Shown here piece after piece: positions 7,944 to 12,032 of a stretch of DNA of 12,032 nucleotides. The notes beneath the pieces were generated by a model. It searched no databases, was not told the origin of the DNA, and saw nothing but the letters and a program-made list of their open reading frames with translations. The number at the start of each line of letters is the position of its first letter. Positions within the stretch are counted from its first letter, which is position 1. A program made the position numbers and the translations under genes. Source of the stretch: Reyranella sp. (lineage in GTDB: Bacteria; Pseudomonadota; Alphaproteobacteria; Reyranellales; Reyranellaceae); assembly GCA_016780605.1 (NCBI GenBank), contig JADHLS010000069.1, positions 1 to 12,032 of the forward strand. Reading direction: 5' to 3'.

Positions 7944-9116
7944 ATGCGAGCGGGCGAGATCGTCTTCACGGGAATGGAACGCGTCGTGTTCGGCCGACCG
8001 GCGGCCGAGGCCGTGGCCGAGGCAGCTGAGCGGCTCGGCGCCAAGCGCGTGTTCATCCTGGCCGGGACCACGCTCAGCCGCAAAACCGATGCGGTTCGGC
8101 AGATCGCCGCCGCCCTGGGCCCGCGCTACGCCGGCACGCACGACGACATGCCGGCCCACAGCCCGCGCGATGCGGTCGTCGCCTGTGCCAACAAGGCGCG
8201 CGAGGCCGGTTGCGACCTGCTGGTCAGCGTCGGCGGCGGCTCGACGACCGACGGCGGCAAGGCGGTGACGATTTGCCTGGAGCACGACATCCGCGAGCCC
8301 GATGGCCTGGAGCCCTTTCGCACGGTGGTCGACGAGGTGACGGGCAAGCGCAGCTTCCCGCAGTACCGCGCGCCGCGGGTGCGCCAGATCTGTGTGCCGA
8401 CGACCTTGAGCGGCGGCGAATTCAATGCGCGCGCCGGCGTCACCGAGCCGCGGCTGCGATTGAAGCAGGCCTATATCCACCCCGGCCTCATCCCGCTGGT
8501 GGTGGTGTTCGATCCCGCGATCACGCAACACACGCCCGAATGGCTGTGGCTCTCGACGGGCATCCGCGCGGTCGACCACGCCGTCGAGACCTACTGCTCG
8601 ATCGACGGCAACGCCTATACCGATTCGACGGCGTTGCAGGGTCTGCGCCTGCTGGGCCGCGGCCTGCCCGCGGTGAAGCGCGATCCCGCCGACCTCGCCG
8701 CCCGACTCGACTGCCAGATCGGCGCCTGGATCTCCATGACCGCCATCGTCACCGGCACGCGCATGGGCGCGAGCCACGCCATCGGCCATGTGCTGGGTGG
8801 CAGCGCCGGCGTGCCGCACGGCTATACATCCTGCGTGATGCTTCCCGCGGTGCTGGCCTTCAACGCCGAGGTCAATGCCGACCGCCAGGCCGAGATCAGC
8901 GCCGCGCTGGGCGCCGCCGGCCAGCCGGCGTCCGAAGTGCTGGACCGCTTCATCGCGGGCCTCGGCCTGCCGCGTCGCCTGCGCGACGTCGGCGTCAAGC
9001 GCGACGACCTGCAGCGCATCGCCACCAACTGCATGAAGGACGACTGGACCTTCAGCAACCCGCGGCCGATCCAGGGCGCGCAGGAGATCGTGCCAATCCT
9101 CGAGTCCGTCTACTGA
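7944..9116 (+). CDS. Iron-containing alcohol dehydrogenase / maleylacetate reductase-like enzyme
   Basis: A 390-residue NAD(P)-dependent group III alcohol dehydrogenase-type oxidoreductase, a family that includes lactaldehyde reductase (FucO) and maleylacetate reductases of aromatic ring-cleavage pathways. The N-terminal Rossmann-like domain carries the dinucleotide motif GGGSTTDGGKA at 97-107. The helical C-terminal domain holds metal-site residues His212 (in RAVDHAVE), His278 and His292 (SHAIGHVLGG...GVPHG), plus His282. The usual first metal ligand, an Asp four residues before His212, is Arg208 here; maleylacetate reductases also lack that Asp (Asn there). Substrate cannot be told from sequence. 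The start at ATG 7944 (MRAGEIVFTGMERVVFG) fits the family; the frame is open upstream to 7878, but that extension is family-atypical. The stop abuts the cupin ATG (TGA-ATG), so the two are very likely co-transcribed and translationally coupled. Confidence 0.9.
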   Translation: MRAGEIVFTGMERVVFGRPAAEAVAEAAERLGAKRVFILAGTTLSRKTDAVRQIAAALGPRYAGTHDDMPAHSPRDAVVACANKAREAGCDLLVSVGGGSTTDGGKAVTICLEHDIREPDGLEPFRTVVDEVTGKRSFPQYRAPRVRQICVPTTLSGGEFNARAGVTEPRLRLKQAYIHPGLIPLVVVFDPAITQHTPEWLWLSTGIRAVDHAVETYCSIDGNAYTDSTALQGLRLLGRGLPAVKRDPADLAARLDCQIGAWISMTAIVTGTRMGASHAIGHVLGGSAGVPHGYTSCVMLPAVLAFNAEVNADRQAEISAALGAAGQPASEVLDRFIAGLGLPRRLRDVGVKRDDLQRIATNCMKDDWTFSNPRPIQGAQEIVPILESVY

Positions 9117-9515
9117 ATGCCGGCCTTTGCCTCCAAGCGCCTGCCCGCGCAGCGCGACGTCGTGGCGCCCGACGGATCGGATGTCAGGATCCTGCTGAAG
9201 CTCGACGGCGGCAGCATGGCTCATTTCGAGCTGGCGCCGGGCCAGACATCGAAGGCGGTCGTGCATCGCACCGTCGAGGAGATCTGGTACGTCGTGTCCG
9301 GTCGGGGGCAGATGTGGCGGCAACAGGATGGCCAGGAGGCCGTCGTCGATCTCCATCCCGGCGTTTGCCTGACGATACCGCTCGGCACCCGCTTTCAGTT
9401 TCGCGCGCAGGGCCAGGAGCCGCTGGCCGCGGTCGCCATCACGATGCCGCCCTGGCCGGAGAACGCAGAAGACGAGGCGATGATCGTTGCCGGCGCGTGG
9501 CTGCCCACGACCTAG
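9117..9515 (+). CDS. Small single-domain cupin protein
   Basis: A 132-residue single-cupin beta-barrel protein, cytoplasmic (no signal peptide). Motif 1 runs from Gly42 to Gly62 and aligns with G-x5-H-x-H-x4-E-x6-G, but the first His is Val48; His50 and Glu55 are kept. Motif 2 is PLGTRF (88-93), where the His position is Phe93. So only two of the four usual metal ligands remain, and a metal-free binding or accessory role is possible. It starts directly at the dehydrogenase stop without its own clear ribosome-binding site, which indicates coupled translation and a joint role, for example sensing, stabilising or modifying the substrate of the dehydrogenase. The function itself is unknown. Confidence 0.88.
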   Translation: MPAFASKRLPAQRDVVAPDGSDVRILLKLDGGSMAHFELAPGQTSKAVVHRTVEEIWYVVSGRGQMWRQQDGQEAVVDLHPGVCLTIPLGTRFQFRAQGQEPLAAVAITMPPWPENAEDEAMIVAGAWLPTT

Positions 9516-9729
9516 TCGCTCTGCATAGGGTTTTTGACCAGCTGTCTCGCAAACAGGATCGCGTTCGCCGCGAGTCTCTGCAAGCGCCCGCAAGCCTTTG
9601 CTGCCGCTGCCTCTTCTCGAGTTCGCATTGGCTGCGTCGAGTCCGCCGAATGGGGACTCGAACGACATTGCGCGCGGCTCGGCAGCAGCGGAGATGCCAG
9701 CACTGCTATCAACGGTGCTGGGGGGTTGC

Positions 9730-9747
9730 GAGGTTTCCGAGGTTTCC
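9730..9747. repeat. 9-bp tandem duplication (GAGGTTTCC x2)
   Basis: Two exact, adjacent copies of GAGGTTTCC occupy 9730-9738 and 9739-9747. The unit is a multiple of three, and on the minus strand it reads as repeated RKP-type triplets, consistent with slippage in a formerly coding linker. Confidence 0.85.
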
Positions 9748-9777
9748 GCGCGACTTCTCTTGTTGGTCCCTGAAAGC

Positions 9778-9801
9778 CGTCCACCATTGGTTGGGTGGAC
9801 G
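9778..9801. repeat. Inverted repeat, 8-bp perfect stem and 8-base loop
   Basis: CGTCCACC (9778-9785) and GGTGGACG (9794-9801) are perfect reverse complements around an 8-base spacer. There is no T-run after either arm, so it does not look like an intrinsic terminator. It sits midway between the two tandem 9-bp duplications, which suggests one composite repeat element. Confidence 0.75.
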
Positions 9802-9813
9802 CTGAATTCGGAT

Positions 9814-9831
9814 AGTTACGCAAGTTTCGCA
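9814..9831. repeat. 9-bp tandem duplication (AGTTACGCA / AGTTTCGCA)
   Basis: Adjacent 9-base copies at 9814-9822 and 9823-9831 differ at one position. On the minus strand they read as LRN-LRN. The unit length equals that of the duplication at 9730-9747 although the sequence differs. Confidence 0.75.
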
Positions 9832-9946
9832 ACCGGTTTTTGGCGCGCAGCCGGACGGGCGGGTGCGGTGTCTGCCGCGCGCGACAGTATCGGATCGACG
9901 ATGCATAGAACGGACGCCTGAAGCGAGGCGGCACGAACGACATCCT

Positions 9947-9983
9947 TTAATAACGTACGTACTATAATTAGTCAATAACTAAT
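9947..9983 (-). promoter_or_regulatory. AT-rich island with promoter boxes and an operator-like inverted repeat
   Basis: On the minus strand TTGACT (9975-9970) is separated by exactly 17 bases from TATTAA (9952-9947), a good sigma-70-type promoter reading leftwards. On the plus strand a perfect TATAAT lies at 9963-9968, but without a recognisable -35 box. The inverted repeat ATTAGT-caata-ACTAAT (9967-9983) covers the minus-strand -35 box and most of the plus-strand -10 box, an arrangement typical of a repressor site. The nearest plus-strand gene is the Bug gene about 240 bases downstream; no solid gene lies to the left on the minus strand. ACGTACGT (9953-9960) is a further palindrome inside it. 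Confidence 0.4.
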
Positions 9984-10090
9984 GTCTACTCGACCCATTT
10001 TCGTTCTCGCGAGTTTTTTCGCACCGTAGAGAGGCCGCCAGGGCTCGTGGGGTCGGGCATCGCTGCCCGCAATGCCGTCATCCGCTTCGA

Positions 10091-10107
10091 CCGGAACCCC
10101 GTTCCGG
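10091..10107. repeat. Hairpin, 7-bp stem and 3-base loop, upstream of the Bug gene
   Basis: CCGGAAC (10091-10097), loop CCC, GTTCCGG (10101-10107) form a perfect stem in the roughly 280-base stretch between the cupin-side remnant and the Bug start. No T-run follows. If transcription starts in the AT-rich island at about 9975, this lies in the 5' leader of the Bug mRNA. The rest of 9984-10208 shows no gene that I can support. Confidence 0.6.
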
Positions 10108-10208
10108 CAGGTGACGCGCGAGTAGCGTTGACGGCTTCTCGCAAGACCGGTGTAGTTCCACCTGCAGCGCGCCCAGATGGATTGAACTCCACGACGTGGC
10201 GCAGGCTT

Positions 10209-10217
10209 GGGAGGGAG
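10209..10217 (+). promoter_or_regulatory. Ribosome-binding site that fixes the Bug gene start
   Basis: The purine run GGGAGGGAG ends 4 bases before the GTG at 10222. It makes that GTG the likely start in preference to the in-frame TTG at 10207, which lies just upstream of the run. Confidence 0.75.
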
Positions 10218-10221
10218 CATC

Positions 10222-11202
10222 GTGCAATTTCGCCGCCGCATATTCATGAATCTCGCCGCGGCTGCCGCCGCGTCGCCCGCTCTATCCCGCGTCGCGCAGG
10301 CGCAAGCCTGGCCGTCGTCCCGGCCGGTGCGCATCATTGTCGGCTTTCCCGCCGGCGGGGCGACCGACATCCAGGCCCGCCTGATGGGCGAATGGCTGAC
10401 TGAGCGCCTCGGCCAGCAATTCATCGTCGAGAACAAGCCCGGCGCCAGCGGCAACATCGGCACCGACACGGTCGCCAAGGCAGCCCCCGACGGCTACACG
10501 CTGCTGCAGGTCGTGACGCCCAATGCGATCAATAGCGCGCTATACAGCAATCTGCCTTTCGACTTCAGCCGGGACATAGCACCGGTCGTCTATGTTGCGC
10601 GGTTGGCTTACGTCGTCGTGGTCAATCCATCGGTCCCCGCGACGACGCTTCCCGAGTTCATCACCTACGCCAAGGCCAACCCGGGCAAGATCAACTACGG
10701 CTCGGCCGGCCAGGGCACGCCGCAAAACATCGCTTGCGAACTCTTCAAGATGATGACCGGCGTGAATCTGGTCCACGTTCCCTACAAGGGCGGCGCGCCT
10801 GCGGTCGCCGATCTGATCAGCGGCCACGTGCAGATCATCTTCGCTCCGGTGTCCGAAGCGATCCAGCAGATCAAGGCTGGCAAGCTGCGCGCGCTCGCTG
10901 TGACGCCCGCGAAGCGCCTGGACGTGTTCCCAGACCTTCCGACGGTCGGTGAGTTTGTGCCTGGCTACGAGGCCAGCGGTTTTGCCGGCATCGGCGCCCC
11001 CAAGAATACGCCGGTCGAGATCGTCAATATGCTGAACAAGGAGATCAATGCCGGCCTCGCCGATCCCAAGATCAAGGCCCGGATCGTCGAGCTGGGTGGC
11101 ACGGTGGTCGGCGGCACGCCGGCGGAGTTCGCCACGATCATCTCGGAGGCCACCGAGAAGTGGGCGAAGGTGATCAACTTCGCGGGCATCAAGGCCGAAT
11201 AG
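10222..11202 (+). CDS. Bug/TctC-family periplasmic solute-binding protein
   Basis: A 326-residue extracytoplasmic solute receptor of the Bug (TctC) family, which capture carboxylates and other small acids in the periplasm. Some work with TctAB tripartite tricarboxylate transporters, but most are orphans, as here: no tctA or tctB is in the window. The N-terminus has a signal peptide (RRRIFMNLAAAAAASPALS, predicted cut near VAQA at 24-27); RRIFM after the first Arg is Tat-like. Family motifs are clear: WPSSRPVRIIVGFPAGGATD near the mature N-terminus, then FIVENKPGASGNIGT, the APDGYTLL segment, YGSAGQGTPQ, VPYKGGAPAVADL, GKLRALAVT and the IGAPKNTP segment. The length is normal and the frame intact. 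Ligand cannot be assigned. The gene stands alone, with long gaps on both sides. Confidence 0.96.
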   Translation: MQFRRRIFMNLAAAAAASPALSRVAQAQAWPSSRPVRIIVGFPAGGATDIQARLMGEWLTERLGQQFIVENKPGASGNIGTDTVAKAAPDGYTLLQVVTPNAINSALYSNLPFDFSRDIAPVVYVARLAYVVVVNPSVPATTLPEFITYAKANPGKINYGSAGQGTPQNIACELFKMMTGVNLVHVPYKGGAPAVADLISGHVQIIFAPVSEAIQQIKAGKLRALAVTPAKRLDVFPDLPTVGEFVPGYEASGFAGIGAPKNTPVEIVNMLNKEINAGLADPKIKARIVELGGTVVGGTPAEFATIISEATEKWAKVINFAGIKAE

Positions 11203-11338
11203 AGTTCGGCCCGCGCGCTAGCCGTGGTCGCGTCCAGTCCCATTCGAGCCGAAGCCGATCGACAGCCAAGTTCGCGGGCATTCGGCACCGGTATCTCGCA
11301 GGCTTATCGACGCGATGGCCTCTGGGTCATTGACGAAT

Positions 11339-11352
11339 CGCGGCATGCCGCG
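11339..11352. repeat. 14-bp perfect palindrome CGCGGCATGCCGCG
   Basis: An uninterrupted 14-base self-complementary sequence. About 8 bases downstream GGCAT-gggt-ATGCC (11360-11373) forms another small hairpin. A dimeric regulator site or a remnant repeat are both possible. Confidence 0.6.
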
Positions 11353-11544
11353 TTCACCGGGCATGGGTATGCCATTTCAACCGGAACGGGGTGACTCGCC
11401 ATTGCTTGCAGGGCTGGCGGAGGCGCGCAGCCGAGACGCCTAGCGCGAGCAAGATCAACTGCATGATGATGCGCGATGTTGTCAGAAGGCATGCTCACGA
11501 TGACACCTTGGTACCAGCGTCCCCGAAATCGTAATGCGCGGGTA

Positions 11545-11570
11545 CAACTGGCCAATTGGCTGGGCAGTTG
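11545..11570. repeat. Nested inverted repeat (CAACTG ... CAGTTG enclosing GCCAATTGGC)
   Basis: CAACTG at 11545-11550 pairs with CAGTTG at 11565-11570. Between them GCCAATTGGC (11551-11560) is itself a perfect 10-bp palindrome. It lies about 180 bases upstream of the lipoprotein start. Confidence 0.6.
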
Positions 11571-11593
11571 CTGGCGGAAATTGAAAAGTAGTG

Positions 11594-11618
11594 GTCGCGA
11601 ATGACATTCGTTCGCGAC
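11594..11618. repeat. Inverted repeat GTCGCGAA / TTCGCGAC with an alternative inner pairing
   Basis: An 8-bp perfect stem (11594-11601 with 11611-11618) encloses 9 bases. An alternative stem CGAATG-a-CATTCG (11598-11610) overlaps it, so two mutually exclusive foldings exist. It is about 130 bases upstream of the lipoprotein ATG and has no T-run. Confidence 0.65.
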
Positions 11619-11734
11619 GCCTAAGCAGAGATGCTCCCTTTGCGGCGCACGGTCCGCTGCCGTACCATTGGGGTTCGGCGTCGGGGAACGCCCTGGTCCT
11701 CGCCTACGCAACCACCGCTGCCGGGGCAACATCC

Positions 11735-11744
11735 AGAGGGGGAG
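11735..11744 (+). promoter_or_regulatory. Strong ribosome-binding site of the OmpA lipoprotein gene
   Basis: AGAGGGGGAG lies 6 bases before the ATG at 11751 and fixes that start. Confidence 0.85.
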
Positions 11745-11750
11745 AAATAT

Positions 11751-12032
11751 ATGCTGAAGAAGTTCCTGATCGCATCGGCGACCGGGCTGCTGCTGCTGGC
11801 GGCCTGCCAACAGCAGCCGCAGACGGCCAGCTCGCCACCGCCTACGCCAGTGAGGTCGTTGTTCGTCGTGTACTTCGACACCGGTCAATCGAGCATATCG
11901 CCTGAAGGGCAGGCGAAGATCAACGAGGCCGCCGCAACCTTCAAGCAGGGCGGCGTCGCTGTGACCGTGAAGGGCCATGCCGACCGCGTCGGCGACCAGG
12001 GAGCGAACCTGCGGCTTTCCATACAGCGCACG
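11751..12032 (+). CDS. OmpA-family lipoprotein, 5' part, runs off the right edge
   Basis: The first 94 codons of a predicted outer-membrane lipoprotein with an OmpA-like peptidoglycan-binding domain. The signal peptide MLKKFLIASATGLLLLAAC has a canonical lipobox L-A-A-C with Cys19; Gln follows at +2, which fits sorting to the outer membrane. A short Gln/Pro/Ser linker leads to the OmpA domain from about residue 38: LFVVYFDTGQSSISPEG, then GHADRVGDQGANLRLSIQR (compare the common GHTD-x-G...N-x-LS-x-RA). The domain is cut before its end, so total length is unknown. It would tether the outer membrane to the cell wall (Pal/OmpA-like role). Whether it is linked to the T6SS is unclear, as TssL here has its own OmpA domain. 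Confidence 0.93.
   Translation, partial: MLKKFLIASATGLLLLAACQQQPQTASSPPPTPVRSLFVVYFDTGQSSISPEGQAKINEAAATFKQGGVAVTVKGHADRVGDQGANLRLSIQRT

Larger units (their letters stand above)
9516..9943. other. Gene-poor stretch with short repeats, possible decayed element
   Basis: No convincing gene lies between the cupin stop and the AT-rich island at 9945. The minus strand is open from 9943 to 9512 (143 codons), but its third-position G/C is well below that of the neighbouring real genes and the translation resembles no complete domain. It contains short repeated peptides (RKPRKPRNP, LRNLRNYP) of a type I associate with linker regions of primase/ATPase genes on alphaproteobacterial mobile elements. It may be a fragment or a small repetitive element. 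The stretch includes two 9-bp tandem duplications flanking a 24-base hairpin, listed separately. No transposase, integrase or tRNA was found. Confidence 0.45.
11203..11734. other. Gene-poor stretch rich in palindromes
   Basis: No coding region with convincing codon bias or homology is visible on either strand between the Bug stop and the lipoprotein ribosome-binding site. Open frames here are antisense or out-of-frame extensions of neighbours. The stretch holds three clear symmetric elements (listed separately at 11339-11352, 11545-11570 and 11594-11618). No T-run terminator was found after the Bug gene. A small RNA or a multi-operator promoter region for the downstream lipoprotein is possible but unproven. 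Confidence 0.5.

Noticed and set aside
7764..9668. Minus-strand open frame of 634 codons
   Set aside because: Antisense to the dehydrogenase and cupin genes. The composition is typical of reverse-frame GC-rich sequence, and the real genes show family motifs.
9640..9675. T-arm-like GGACTCGAAC suggesting a tRNA on the minus strand
   Set aside because: The putative T-stem does not pair and no anticodon or acceptor arm can be found.
8210..9805. Plus-strand open frame of 531 codons
   Set aside because: Out-of-frame shadow across the dehydrogenase and cupin, Arg/Ala/Pro-rich without domain signatures.
10096..11392. 12-base inverted match (ACCCCGTTCCGG and its complement at 11381-11392) flanking the Bug gene
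   Set aside because: Several matches of this length are expected by chance in a 12-kb GC-rich window, and the flanking bases do not extend it.
11304..11978. Minus-strand open frame of 224 codons
   Set aside because: It overlaps the well-supported OmpA lipoprotein start in antisense and shows no domain or codon bias in its intergenic part.

Overview
This window is GC-rich, with dense coding and strong third-position G/C bias in the real genes. It looks like a chromosomal segment of an alphaproteobacterium. A Bug/TctC-type binding protein of the kind abundant in Bradyrhizobium- and Reyranella-like genomes, together with the alphaproteobacterial look of the small secreted protein, supports this. 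The genus cannot be fixed from sequence reading alone.

Left half (1-6.5 kb, minus strand): five consecutive type VI secretion system (T6SS) genes in transcription order tagH(fha)-tssJ-tssK-tssL-tssM. This is the same order as the fha-lip-tssK-dotU-icmF block of the Pseudomonas HSI-I cluster. The genes overlap by 4 bases or are separated by 2-20 bases, so they are one operon. It continues past the left edge, because tssM is cut after 682 codons. The products form the membrane complex (TssJ lipoprotein, TssL and TssM in the inner membrane), the baseplate-to-membrane adaptor (TssK) and an FHA regulator/scaffold. TssL carries a C-terminal OmpA-like peptidoglycan-binding domain.

Middle (6.5-7.8 kb): diverging from the T6SS operon is a plus-strand gene for a peptidoglycan-binding plus FlgJ-type glucosaminidase protein. 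It has no visible signal peptide, which makes it a candidate T6SS-delivered wall hydrolase. Converging on it, 6 bases away, is a small exported protein of about 90 residues with two cysteines.

Right half (7.9-12 kb, plus strand): a two-gene unit made of an iron-containing alcohol dehydrogenase / maleylacetate reductase-like enzyme and a cupin, joined as TGA-ATG. Next comes a roughly 700-base gene-poor stretch with 9-bp tandem repeats, a hairpin and an AT-rich promoter/operator-like island. A Bug-family periplasmic solute-binding protein follows, then a roughly 550-base gap with several palindromes. Last is the start of an OmpA-family lipoprotein cut by the right edge. No tRNA, rRNA, CRISPR array or intact mobile element was seen.
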